This document shows, in pieces, positions 8,250-16,231 of a stretch of 64,000 bases of DNA (position 1 is its first letter; each line of letters begins with the position of its first letter). A program made the translations under genes and the position numbers. The notes under the pieces are model-generated. The model searched no databases. It saw nothing but the letters and a program-made list of their open reading frames with translations, and had not been told where the DNA came from. This stretch comes from Neolewinella aurantiaca (GTDB lineage: Bacteria > Bacteroidota > Bacteroidia > Chitinophagales > Saprospiraceae), in NCBI RefSeq assembly GCF_008014675.1, contig NZ_VOXD01000026.1, forward strand, positions 1 through 64,000, written 5' to 3'.

Positions 8250-8296
8250 GATGAACCAGCCGGGCCAAAGTATCGTTGAGTCAGAAAAACAATAAC

Positions 8297-8773
8297 ATGC
8301 CAGGATTTACCCTCACCAGCAAAGAATTTACCGGACAGGTTCCAATTGAAAACGTATACGATGATTTTGGCGCCGGCGGCGGCAACCGCAGCCCCCAACT
8401 CAGTTGGGAGAACGCTCCCGAAGGCACCAAAAGCTTCATCATCACCTGCTACGATGCCGATGCCCCCGGCCCCGGCTGGTGGCACTGGTGTGCCTTCAAC
8501 ATCCCCGCCGGAACGCGTGACCTGAGCACGGGAGACAGCAAAGCTTCGATGCCCGGTGCTACCGTACAAACAAAAAACAGCTACGGTAGTATTGGCTACG
8601 GTGGTGCCTGCCCTCCTCCCGGAGATACCGCCCATGCTTATCATATCACCATTTATGCACTAGATACCGAAGCTTTAGAGCTCGACGAAAACGCCAGTCC
8701 CGCCATGGTGATGTTCATGGCTGATTCCCATATTATCGGCAAAGCCGGCATTACTGCTTACTACGCTCGCTAA
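8297..8773 (+). CDS. YbhB/YbcL family (Raf kinase inhibitor-like, PEBP) protein
   Basis: This small cytosolic protein has 158 residues from the ATG at 8297. A TTG seven codons earlier is possible but would add only a polar leader. Family signatures are SPQLSWENAPEGTKSF, the ligand-pocket motif CYDADAPGPGWWHW, and KNSYGSIGYGGACPPPGDTAHAYH in the middle. Bacterial PEBP-fold proteins of this kind bind small anionic ligands, but their biological role is mostly unsettled. It stands alone between the repeat-pair hairpin and the receptor gene. The assignment is by strong motif identity, and the function stays open. Confidence 0.88.
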   Translation: MPGFTLTSKEFTGQVPIENVYDDFGAGGGNRSPQLSWENAPEGTKSFIITCYDADAPGPGWWHWCAFNIPAGTRDLSTGDSKASMPGATVQTKNSYGSIGYGGACPPPGDTAHAYHITIYALDTEALELDENASPAMVMFMADSHIIGKAGITAYYAR

Positions 8774-8886
8774 GCACCATGATCAACGGCGCGATGGTTT
8801 TTACCAACCATTCCGTTTAAATATACAGCTGCTTAACCTTCAGGTAAACTTTACATTCGGATCGCGAATTTTCGCTTACATGTAAT

Positions 8887-8894
8887 TAACTTTG
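8887..8894 (+). promoter_or_regulatory. -7 promoter box of the Oar-like receptor gene
   Basis: TAACTTTG fits TAnnTTTG exactly and would start transcription near 8900. This is 70 bp before the ATG at 8969. It also rules out the GTG at 8894 as the true start, because that codon overlaps the box. Confidence 0.45.
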
Positions 8895-8968
8895 TGAGCA
8901 ACTTAATCAACCAGGTCTTCTTCAGATCGTGGTATACGCGGTCGTTGGGATCAACATCACTAGTTTAC

Positions 8969-11900
8969 ATGAAGCTTTCTACTTTTTTTGCGCTGCTGCT
9001 CATATGCTGCGCTACGTCTGGTCTTTCGGCCCAGGCAACTACTTCGGCATTGACCGGCAGGATTACGGATTCCGACGGTACCGGGCTCATTGGTGCCACA
9101 ATCAAAGCCATTCACACCCCAACAGGTACAGTTTATGGCAGTGCGGCACAAAACGACGGCTATTACACCATTTCTAATATGCGCATTGGTGGCCCGTACA
9201 CCGTTACGGTAAGCTACCTTGGTTTTACCTCAAACACCACAGAAGGTATCATCCTGAAGCTGGGTGAGAAACTCACCTTCGACGTAGCCATGCTGGAAGA
9301 TGGTGAGACACTGGACGAAGTTGTCGTCAGCGCCCGTAAAAACAGCGTCATCAATAGTGACCGGACCGGAGCGGCTACTCAGATTAGTTCTGATGACCTT
9401 CAGCGTTTGCCGACCATCAGCCGTTCGGCATCAGATTTCACGCGTCTGACGCCGAGTTCTGATGGCAACAGCTTTGGCGGTCGTAACGACCAGTACAACA
9501 GCTTTACACTAGACGGGTCGATCTTCAACAACCCATTCGGTCTCGATGAAGCAACTGCTGGTGGTCAGTCCAATGCTCAACCTATTTCATTGGATGCCAT
9601 CGAGCAAATTCAGGTTAGCCTGGCACCTTACGATGTGACCCAGGCTGGCTTTACCGGCGCCGCAGTAAACGCTGTGACCAAGAGCGGAACCAACGAATTC
9701 AGCGGAACAGTTTACGGTTTCTACCGTAATGAAGGCCTTACCGGAGGTAAGGTAGCAGGAGATGAAATCTTCCAGCCCGAACTCAACCAGCTTCAGACCG
9801 GAATCAGCATTGGCGGTCCTATCATCAAGGATAAACTTTTCTTCTTTGCCAACTTCGAAGCAGAACGCCGTGATGATCTGGGCAGTGAGTTTTTGGCCAA
9901 CCGCGCCGGTCTTTCCGGCGATCAGGTCAGCCGGGTAGAAGCCAGCGACCTCGATGCCATCTCATCTGCGCTTAACAGCCGCTTCGGTTACGAAACAGGC
10001 GCGTACGAAGGCTACACCCACGAAACCGACAATGAGAAAGGGCTCTTCAAACTGGACTGGAACATTGCCCCCGGAAATACCCTGACGGCAACTTATAACT
10101 TCCTGGACGCCAGCCGCGACCTCAACGCCAACCGCTTTGCTCTTGGCCGTCGTGGCCCGGACGCACAGACGCTTCAGTACGCGAATTCCGGCTACACGAT
10201 CAACAACAAGATTCAGTCGGGCATTGTGGAATGGAACAGCCTCTTCGCCGACAAATTCAGCAATAAGCTACAGGTGGGCTACACCGACTACGAAGACTTC
10301 CGTGAGCCGGACAGCAGCCCCTTCCCCAGCCTGATCATTCAGCGCGATGGTACCAACTACATTGTAGTGGGTCACGAGCCCTTCTCGATCAACAACCGTC
10401 TTGATCAGAACGTACTTCAGTTTACCAACAACCTGCAGTACTTTGCGGGTAAACACACCTGGACCGCAGGTGTCAGCTTCGAGAAATTCCAGTTCGACAA
10501 CAGTTTCAACCTCGGTGCTTACCCTGGTGTGTTCGGCCCCGTAAACGGTGCTGCTCAAAGCAGCCCTCAGGCTTTCCTCGACTCACTTAATGCTGGTGCG
10601 TTTGACGCGGCAGTTCAGGCCGCTCAGGATGCATTTGCCAACGGCAATGGTTCCGGAACGGGGTACAACGGTTCCAACTGGGCCCTGGCCGAAACAAACG
10701 TTGGCCAGCTCGGACTTTACCTGCAAGATGAGATTGCCCTCACCCCTGACCTTACGGTTACCCTCGGTCTTCGCCTCGATAAGCCGCTGTACTTTGACAC
10801 CGACGAGAAGATTCAGGAGAACATTGACCGCAACTGCTGTTACGACCCGTCCATCGTTTACTACAATGAGGACAATGAGGCCGTAACCTTCAATCACACC
10901 GATCTTCCCGAAAGCAAATTCCTGTTCAGCCCACGTTTGGGTTTCAACTGGGATGTGAAAGGAGACCAGACGATGCAGCTCCGGGGCGGGTCCGGTCTGT
11001 TTACCGGCCGTTTCCCCTTCGTATGGATCGGCAACCAGGTTGCCAACCCTAACTTCTTCTTCTATAACATGACCGCACGGAACTTTGAGTTCCCACAGGT
11101 TTGGAGAACCAACCTCGGTGGCGATTTTGCCGTAGGCAATGGCTGGACGATCACTTCTGACTTTGTTTACACCAAAGACGTCAACTCCGTCCTTGTACGT
11201 AACTACGGACTGCGTACTCCCGAAGGAACCCTCCCCGGCCCCGACGACCGCCCTGTCTACCGGTCAGAGGAAGACCGCGCTCTGGTATTCGGTGCTCCGA
11301 CCAACGCTTACGTATTCACCAATACCGACATTGGCCGCAGCATCAACGCCAGCGTTGAGTTGAAGCGCAACTGGACCAACGGATTGTTTACGAGCATTGC
11401 TTACAACTTCAACGACACCCGCGAGGCATCCTCCATTGAAGCAGAGATCAGTTCCGATGCTTACGAACGTAACCCGGCCCTCGGCAACATCAACCAGGCG
11501 GTACTTTCTCCAAGTCTTTACGGCAACCGCCACCGGGTAGTTGGTAGCGCTTACCGCGCCTTCAACTACGGCAGCGCTGACCAGTGGACAACAACTATCG
11601 CTGTCTTCTTCCAGTACGCTCAGGGCAACCGCTTCAGCTACACTTACAACGGCGACATCAACAACGACGGTTCCGGGCTGAACGACCTCCTTTACATTCC
11701 GACCAGCAGCGAACTTGCTGGAATCGCCTTCGTTGGCGGCGAAGAGCAGCGGAATGCATTCAATGCATTCATCGAGCAGGACGAATACCTCAACGAGCGC
11801 CGCGGCGACTACGTGGAGCGCTACGCGATCCTCAGCCCCTGGTACTCTAACTGGGATCTTCGCCTGGCACAGAAGATCAACCTGAGTGGTAAGAAGCAGA

Positions 11901-12118
11901 TTGAATTTACGTTCGACATCCTCAACGTAGGCAATCTGCTGAACAGCAACTGGGGTGTACGTGAACTTCCGTCTACTACTCAGCCAGTAGGTGTAAGCAT
12001 CCAGGAAGACGGCACCCCGCTGTACTCCTTCGATCCGACGCTGACCAGTACCTTCACCAACGACTTCAGCCTGCTGAGTCGCTGGCAGGGACAGATGGGC
12101 CTGCGCTTCCGCTTCTAA
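8969..12118 (+). CDS. TonB-dependent outer-membrane receptor, Oar-like
   Basis: This outer-membrane receptor has 1049 residues from the ATG at 8969, chosen because it opens a clean signal peptide (MKLSTFFALLLICCATSGLS, cleaved after AQ). Residues about 25-115 form a carboxypeptidase-regulatory-like beta-sandwich (ALTGRITDSDGTGLIGATI). The plug domain follows (SSDDLQRLPTISRSASDFTR, then NSFTLDGSIFNNPFG and AVNAVTKSGTNEFSGTVYGF), then a long 22-strand-type barrel ending in GLRFRF. The plug wording matches the Oar group of Myxococcus and Bacteroidota rather than SusC. It is not paired with a SusD-like lipoprotein, so the ligand is unknown. Uptake of peptides or export-related adhesion are possibilities only. 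Confidence 0.9.
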   Translation: MKLSTFFALLLICCATSGLSAQATTSALTGRITDSDGTGLIGATIKAIHTPTGTVYGSAAQNDGYYTISNMRIGGPYTVTVSYLGFTSNTTEGIILKLGEKLTFDVAMLEDGETLDEVVVSARKNSVINSDRTGAATQISSDDLQRLPTISRSASDFTRLTPSSDGNSFGGRNDQYNSFTLDGSIFNNPFGLDEATAGGQSNAQPISLDAIEQIQVSLAPYDVTQAGFTGAAVNAVTKSGTNEFSGTVYGFYRNEGLTGGKVAGDEIFQPELNQLQTGISIGGPIIKDKLFFFANFEAERRDDLGSEFLANRAGLSGDQVSRVEASDLDAISSALNSRFGYETGAYEGYTHETDNEKGLFKLDWNIAPGNTLTATYNFLDASRDLNANRFALGRRGPDAQTLQYANSGYTINNKIQSGIVEWNSLFADKFSNKLQVGYTDYEDFREPDSSPFPSLIIQRDGTNYIVVGHEPFSINNRLDQNVLQFTNNLQYFAGKHTWTAGVSFEKFQFDNSFNLGAYPGVFGPVNGAAQSSPQAFLDSLNAGAFDAAVQAAQDAFANGNGSGTGYNGSNWALAETNVGQLGLYLQDEIALTPDLTVTLGLRLDKPLYFDTDEKIQENIDRNCCYDPSIVYYNEDNEAVTFNHTDLPESKFLFSPRLGFNWDVKGDQTMQLRGGSGLFTGRFPFVWIGNQVANPNFFFYNMTARNFEFPQVWRTNLGGDFAVGNGWTITSDFVYTKDVNSVLVRNYGLRTPEGTLPGPDDRPVYRSEEDRALVFGAPTNAYVFTNTDIGRSINASVELKRNWTNGLFTSIAYNFNDTREASSIEAEISSDAYERNPALGNINQAVLSPSLYGNRHRVVGSAYRAFNYGSADQWTTTIAVFFQYAQGNRFSYTYNGDINNDGSGLNDLLYIPTSSELAGIAFVGGEEQRNAFNAFIEQDEYLNERRGDYVERYAILSPWYSNWDLRLAQKINLSGKKQIEFTFDILNVGNLLNSNWGVRELPSTTQPVGVSIQEDGTPLYSFDPTLTSTFTNDFSLLSRWQGQMGLRFRF

Positions 12119-12164
12119 AAGAGCGTATTTTGAGCAGGATCCCGAATAATCGGGCCCTGAAACA

Positions 12165-12206
12165 AGAATCCCCCGGTTGCCATCAGGCAGCCGGGGGATT
12201 TCTTTT
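12165..12206 (+). terminator. Bidirectional rho-independent terminator
   Basis: AATCCCCCGGTTGCC (12167-12181) pairs with 12186-12200, with one mismatch. T-rich flanks lie on both sides when read outward. It separates the convergent ends of the receptor and amidase genes. Confidence 0.8.
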
Positions 12207-13093
12207 CAGTCGAGGTAACGTTGGGTGAGCCCTTGGTAGGCATCGATTCTTCGATCCCGGAAGAAAGGCCAGATGCGGCGGACATCTGCGGTCCGGCCGC
12301 GATCGATGGTGACAACGGTGGTCACCTCTTCGTCTTGTAGAGCCTGCCAGAGGTATTCTCCCTGCGGGCCGGCCACGAAGGAAGAGCCCCAGAACTGGAT
12401 TCCGTTAGTAACGCTGCTCGGGTCGTCTTCGAATCCGGTTCGGTTGACGGAGACGACAGGAAGTCCGTTCGCAACGGCATGAGCGCGCTGAGAGATCAGC
12501 CATGCATCCCGCTGCCGAGCCTGCTCCTCCTTGCTGTCGGTAGTTTCATAGCCAATAGCAGTCGGGTAAATCAGCAGTTCGGCCCCGGCCAGTGCCATCA
12601 GGCGGGCTGCTTCGGGGTACCACTGGTCCCAGCAGACCAAAACTCCGAGCTTACCGACACTGGTCTGGACCGGCTTAAAGCCCATATCACCCGGCGTGAA
12701 GTAGAATTTCTCGTAGTACGCCGGATCATCCGGGATGTGCATCTTGCGATACTTACCGGCAATCGAGCCATCTTTTTCAATCACTACTGCGGTGTTGTGA
12801 CAAAGGCCGGGAGCTCTCTGTTCGAACAGAGAAAGCACTAAGACGCAATCGATTTCCCGGGCGAGCTCACCGAAGTAGTCGGTGCTGGGGCCAGGGATGG
12901 TTTCCGCCTGATCAAACACGGTGGTATCTTCCGTTTGGCAGAAATACAAACCCGTGTGAAGTTCCTGAAACACGATCAGTTCTGCACCATCGGCTTTGCA
13001 CTTACGAGCTTCTTCGGCCGACTTAGTAATGTTGGTGGCGCGGTCGCCGGTGTTGGATTGTTGGACTATGCCTACGTTAAGAAGGTTGGGCAT
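12206..13093 (-). CDS. aguB: N-carbamoylputrescine amidase (nitrilase superfamily)
   Basis: This cytosolic hydrolase of about 295 residues is predicted to convert N-carbamoylputrescine to putrescine, CO2 and ammonia. The nitrilase Glu-Lys-Cys triad is visible in FQELHTGLYFCQ, KYRKMHIPDDPAYYEKFYF and VCWDQWYPEAARLMALAGAE. These surroundings are characteristic of AguB rather than of aliphatic amidases or omega-amidases. The ATG at 13093 (MPNLLNVGIVQ) is preferred over a TTG start at 13114. The usual partner, agmatine deiminase (aguA), is not in the window. It lies downstream of the Lrp regulator on the same strand (gap 83 bp), and its upstream gap holds an 8-bp-phased repeat array. Confidence 0.88.
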   Translation of the reverse strand: MPNLLNVGIVQQSNTGDRATNITKSAEEARKCKADGAELIVFQELHTGLYFCQTEDTTVFDQAETIPGPSTDYFGELAREIDCVLVLSLFEQRAPGLCHNTAVVIEKDGSIAGKYRKMHIPDDPAYYEKFYFTPGDMGFKPVQTSVGKLGVLVCWDQWYPEAARLMALAGAELLIYPTAIGYETTDSKEEQARQRDAWLISQRAHAVANGLPVVSVNRTGFEDDPSSVTNGIQFWGSSFVAGPQGEYLWQALQDEEVTTVVTIDRGRTADVRRIWPFFRDRRIDAYQGLTQRYLD

Positions 13094-13133
13094 AAGGCAC
13101 TGAATTTTACACAAATAGTCAGGCAGTAACCTG

Positions 13134-13173
13134 TACTACCTGACTATTCGTATGATTAACTATTTGAGGGAAC
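13134..13173. repeat. 8-bp-phased GACTAnnn array, locus A
   Basis: In 8-base register the sequence reads TACTACCT, GACTATTC, GTATGATT, AACTATTT, GAGGGAAC. A mirror GACTATTT stands on the minus strand near 13117. CCTGACTATT at 13139-13148 forms an inverted repeat with 13110-13119. It lies between lrp and aguB. Confidence 0.4.
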
Positions 13174-13176
13174 GAC

Positions 13177-13659
13177 TTACTCTTCCCCGTCGTAATCGTA
13201 AGGTAGTCGCTTCGAATCCTTCACCGTAGAAAGTGTCATCAGCGTCTTCAGCCGCTCGATCTCGTCGATCTGCTGAAGGGTTTTGAAGAGCAGGCGTTCG
13301 TAGGTTGGGATGTCTTTACAGACAATCTTAATCAGGAAATCCGCTTCTCCGGTGATGATGTAGCACTCAGTGATTTCATCGATGGTTTCCACCTGAGAAA
13401 GAAAGCTTTCTCTGGCCTGGTTCTTCCTCCAGTCGAGAGAGACGAGGACAAAAGTTTTGACCATCAGGCCAATCGCTTCGGGAGTAACCTGAGCGTGATA
13501 GCTATTAATGACGTCGTTCTGCTCCAGCTTTTTCACCCGCTCGAGAGTAGGTGCAGGGCTGAGGCCAATCCGCTTGGAGAGGTCGAGGTTGGTGATCTTG
13601 CTATTGTCCTGAAGAATTTTCAGAATGTGAAGATCGATCTTATCTAATTTATCAGACAT
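13177..13659 (-). CDS. Lrp/AsnC family transcriptional regulator
   Basis: This DNA-binding feast/famine regulator has 160 residues. The N-terminal winged helix-turn-helix spans about residues 5-60 (LDKIDLHILKILQDNSKI, then TNLDLSKRIGLSPAPTLERV). The C-terminal RAM ligand-binding domain spans about 70-145 (MVKTFVLVSLDWRKNQARES, then ECYIITGEADFLIKIVCKDI). Such proteins form octamers and respond to amino acids. The gene follows glutamate dehydrogenase on the same strand (gap 97 bp) and precedes aguB, so control of amino-acid catabolism, perhaps of gdhA itself, is a reasonable inference. Confidence 0.92.
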   Translation of the reverse strand: MSDKLDKIDLHILKILQDNSKITNLDLSKRIGLSPAPTLERVKKLEQNDVINSYHAQVTPEAIGLMVKTFVLVSLDWRKNQARESFLSQVETIDEITECYIITGEADFLIKIVCKDIPTYERLLFKTLQQIDEIERLKTLMTLSTVKDSKRLPYDYDGEE

Positions 13660-13676
13660 AACTTATGTTAGGGAAG

Positions 13677-13705
13677 GTTGGTGCGGCGAAGATAGCCGCA
13701 CCAAC
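13677..13705 (-). terminator. Perfect 11-bp hairpin in the gdhA-lrp gap
   Basis: GTTGGTGCGGC (13677-13687) pairs exactly with 13695-13705 around a 7-base loop. Read on the minus strand, the loop is part of TATCTTCG, which is one base off the -7 promoter box. The gdhA terminator and the lrp promoter may therefore overlap. There is no T run on the minus strand. Confidence 0.45.
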
Positions 13706-13756
13706 TATTATTTCATAATTTCGCTTGAAAAAGTATAAAATTTCCCAAACTGCACA

Positions 13757-15178
13757 CTATGGCCAAATTCCGAGTGCGATGTAATCGCTTGATATCTTAC
13801 TGATTGCCAGTGCAAAAGCGGCCGTGCGAAGATCTTTGATCTCTGCGTTGTCGGCATACATTTTATACACCTGCTGGAAGCCGGTGATCATTGTTTCTTC
13901 AAGTCCTGAACGCACCAGGTCGATTTCATCGGCTCCGCGGACAATCATATCGCGGTCTCTGTCGCTGATTGTTTTGCCCGTTGTGGCTTCAATTTGATCA
14001 ACAATCCGTCGGTAAGCGCGCTCATCAAAGCGCTTTTCCAACCGGCCGAAGCGCATGTGGCTAAGGTTTTTGAGCCATTCGAAGTAGCTCACGGTAACAC
14101 CACCGGCGTTGAGGTAAATATCGGGAATTACGATTATGCCACGATCAGCCAGGATGGCAGCGCCGTCGGCAGTTACGGGGCCGTTGGCTGCTTCGGCGAT
14201 AATTTTGGCGCGGACGTTGGGAGCATTCTCAGCGTCGATCTGATTTTCAAGAGCGGCAGGAACGAGGATATCACAGTCGAATTCCATCACGGCCCGGCGC
14301 TTGTCTTTGCCATAAATGCGGGCGTCCGGATAGCTCAGGATGCTTCCGTGGTGAGCACGGTGACGCAGCAGCGCGTGGATATCGATGCCGTCGGGGTTAT
14401 AGATGGCACCTTCAACTTCGGATACGCCGATGATTTTGACGCCACCTTCATCCTGGCTGATGGTTGCGGTATGAGAGCCCACATTACCAAGACCCTGGAT
14501 AACCATGGTTTTACCTTCGATGCCTGGCTCGAGCCCGAGCTTGTCCATCAAATCTTTGTTGTTGCACGCTTCGCGGATACCGTAGAATACACCACGGCCG
14601 GTTGCTTCCGTACGGCCACGAACACCGTTCTGGTTAACGGGCTTACCGGTTACACAACCTGCAGCGTTAATATCATCCGGGTGAAAAGAGCGATAAGTAT
14701 CGTAGATCCAGGCCATTTCGCGGCTGCCGGTTCCGTAGTCAGGAGCGGGTACATCAACGGCGGGGCCGATGAATTTGCGACGAATCAATTCGGTGGTATA
14801 GCGGCGGGTGATTTTTTCCAGATCCTGTTCGCTGTACTCCCAGGGGTTGATCTTTACTCCGCCTTTCGCTCCGCCAAAGGGCACATCAACGATGGCACAT
14901 TTGTAAGACATGAGCGTTGCCAGGGCAACAACTTCGTCCTGATTTACGTGGTTCGAATACCGGATACCACCTTTGGTGGGGCTCCGGTGGTGGCTGTGCT
15001 GGGCACGGTAGGCTTCCAGCACCTCCACTTTTCCGTTAATCTTTACCGGGAAGTGGATTTGGTAGACACCATTGCAAACTTTGATTTGCTTAAGAAGGCC
15101 TTCGTCCAGGCCGGTGTGCGGCGCGGCGGCGTCAAAATAGCGATTTACGCTATCAAGAAATGAAACATTTTTAGGCAT
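13757..15178 (-). CDS. gdhA: Glutamate dehydrogenase (Glu/Leu/Phe/Val dehydrogenase family)
   Basis: This cytosolic enzyme has 473 residues and interconverts glutamate with 2-oxoglutarate and ammonium using NAD(P). The substrate half contains RAQHSHHRSPTKGGIRYS and the catalytic lysine region PFGGAKGGVKINPWEYS. The dinucleotide-binding Rossmann glycines are in GKTMVIQGLGNVGSHTA. AAFALAISKISSDYIALGI forms the C-terminus. The ATG at 15178 (MPKNVSFLDS) is chosen over a TTG at 15187. It overlaps the stop of the upstream ccmD-like gene by 8 bases, so the two are translationally linked. Together with GSII and Amt at 1-5 kb it gives a complete ammonium assimilation and release set. Confidence 0.93.
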   Translation of the reverse strand: MPKNVSFLDSVNRYFDAAAPHTGLDEGLLKQIKVCNGVYQIHFPVKINGKVEVLEAYRAQHSHHRSPTKGGIRYSNHVNQDEVVALATLMSYKCAIVDVPFGGAKGGVKINPWEYSEQDLEKITRRYTTELIRRKFIGPAVDVPAPDYGTGSREMAWIYDTYRSFHPDDINAAGCVTGKPVNQNGVRGRTEATGRGVFYGIREACNNKDLMDKLGLEPGIEGKTMVIQGLGNVGSHTATISQDEGGVKIIGVSEVEGAIYNPDGIDIHALLRHRAHHGSILSYPDARIYGKDKRRAVMEFDCDILVPAALENQIDAENAPNVRAKIIAEAANGPVTADGAAILADRGIIVIPDIYLNAGGVTVSYFEWLKNLSHMRFGRLEKRFDERAYRRIVDQIEATTGKTISDRDRDMIVRGADEIDLVRSGLEETMITGFQQVYKMYADNAEIKDLRTAAFALAISKISSDYIALGIWP

Positions 15179-15389
15179 GATTATCAATTTGGTTTTCTAA
15201 ATCATTCAGGCGGCGGTCCAGCCGCCAGAGGTAAAAGGCAATACCCAGGAACACCACGACGATTACCGCCACTACAACGTAGAGTTTACCGATGCTGCGC
15301 AGAAAGTCCGCCGGTGGTTCAGCGGCGGATTGAGCACAGATGGTGGCAACGGCAAAGCAAAGTAATATGGTGGAAGTAATACGGGCCAT
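15171..15389 (-). CDS. CcmD-like small membrane protein
   Basis: This 72-residue product has an N-terminal signal-like hydrophobic segment (STILLCFAVATICA). A second membrane helix (LYVVVAVIVVVFLGIAFYLW) follows, then a charged coiled tail (RLDRRLNDLENQIDNHA). This fits the CcmD family, a small inner-membrane factor of c-type cytochrome maturation that helps load haem onto CcmE. It is unusual that it is joined to gdhA by an 8-base overlap instead of to ccmC. CcmE and CcmF are encoded about 9 kb away. The family call rests on size, topology and charge pattern, so it is moderately sure. Confidence 0.65.
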   Translation of the reverse strand: MARITSTILLCFAVATICAQSAAEPPADFLRSIGKLYVVVAVIVVVFLGIAFYLWRLDRRLNDLENQIDNHA

Positions 15390-15417
15390 AAGGTTCCGGA
15401 CAAATTGGTTAGGTTAG

Positions 15418-15425
15418 CAAAGGTA
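15418..15425 (-). promoter_or_regulatory. -7 promoter box for the ccmD-like/gdhA pair
   Basis: The minus strand reads TACCTTTG, a full match to TAnnTTTG, about 29 bases before the start at 15389. It would drive both overlapping genes. Confidence 0.45.
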
Positions 15426-15518
15426 GGTATTACCAGCGGGGCTAAATGTAGCTGTTTGACACGGAATTAAGATTGTTTACGCGAAAATGATTTTCAGCGC
15501 CCCCTTACTTCTTTTTCC

Positions 15519-15546
15519 GGGCGCGGCCGCAGGTGCAGAGAAAGGT
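15519..15546 (+). repeat. Dispersed GCAGGTGCA element, copy 6
   Basis: This is a full-consensus copy (GGGCGCGGCCGCAGGTGCAG, then AGAAAGGT). It lies alone in the intergenic region between the divergent genes at 15389 and 15811. Confidence 0.8.
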
Positions 15547-15810
15547 AATGGCTTCGGACTGCCCTACTTACCGTTTCGCGGATGATTTCGGAGCGATCAT
15601 GACCTGCAAATCCTGCCTGATCACTGCTGCTTCACGTTACCGAACGGACAGCCTGAGGCTGGCCACCGCTGCTCAATTGTAATACTGTTTGAGACTTGCT
15701 TAAGTTCAGGGATGATCCTTTCATCGAAAAGCCATCCAGGTTCATCGAATTGGTTTCGGCCAACGATCAGTTACAACGACATTAGTGACAACGAATCAAA
15801 AACACGAACT

Positions 15811-16197
15811 ATGAAAATCGCAAGCATCAGTATCGGCAACAACGTCATCGAAACCTACAACAGCATGTGGACCGGAGTAGAAACGGTTTTCTTCAATGGT
15901 GTTCAGGTGAGCAAGCAGTTCAACTGGTTCGTTGGGATCCATGAGTTTGAGGTCGTTGCCGATGACGGCGTCAACACGGATTATTACCGCGTGGAGTTCC
16001 GGACCGATTTCAGCTCAGCTCAGTACATCAAGACCGATATTTTCAGGAACGGAGAGTGCATTCTCGATCAAACCGGCAAACACTACCGTTACGCCGCTAA
16101 CGCACTGCCCGCCATTCCTAATCATCAGAAAAGACACGACGCACGCGGACGCGAGCGGGTGCCCGCTCCGCTATACCGGGAGGAGGACCTGGTTTGA
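15811..16197 (+). CDS. Hypothetical beta-rich protein
   Basis: This 128-residue product has no assigned function. The ATG at 15811 is preferred over an in-frame start at 15712, because conserved-looking sequence begins there (MKIASISIGNNVIETYNSMW). The first 95 residues alternate hydrophobic and polar positions as in a beta-sandwich (TGVETVFFNGVQVSKQFNWF, then HEFEVV). The last 35 are basic and probably disordered. No signal peptide or membrane segment is seen. The gene stands alone, convergent with the acyl-CoA reductase. Confidence 0.55.
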   Translation: MKIASISIGNNVIETYNSMWTGVETVFFNGVQVSKQFNWFVGIHEFEVVADDGVNTDYYRVEFRTDFSSAQYIKTDIFRNGECILDQTGKHYRYAANALPAIPNHQKRHDARGRERVPAPLYREEDLV

Positions 16198-16231
16198 TCA
16201 GTCTGAGCGAAGAGCCCTATCCAATTAAGCA

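Larger units (their letters stand above)
8184..8250 (+). terminator. Hairpin made of two inverted repeat copies
   Basis: Copies 4 and 5 of the dispersed element face each other with almost no spacer. CAGGGCG (8184-8190) pairs with 8244-8250, and CGCAGGTGCA (8195-8204) pairs exactly with 8230-8239, leaving an A-rich loop. The hairpin begins 15 bp after the stop at 8169 and probably ends that transcript or protects its 3' end. Confidence 0.55.
15390..15810. other. Intergenic region, ccmD-like to 15811 gene
   Basis: This stretch has no supported gene. It contains the minus-strand promoter box at 15418-15425 and repeat copy 6. The remainder shows nothing recognisable. Confidence 0.5.

Noticed and set aside
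8894-8968. GTG start for the Oar-like receptor
   Set aside because: It overlaps the promoter box, and the ATG at 8969 begins a proper signal peptide.
13994-15163. 389-codon open frame antisense to gdhA
   Set aside because: It is a shadow of a clearly identified enzyme gene with no signal of its own.
16141-16170. GCGGACGCGAGCGGGTGCC near the end of the 15811 gene
   Set aside because: It has an insertion in the core and no tail, so it was not counted as a copy.
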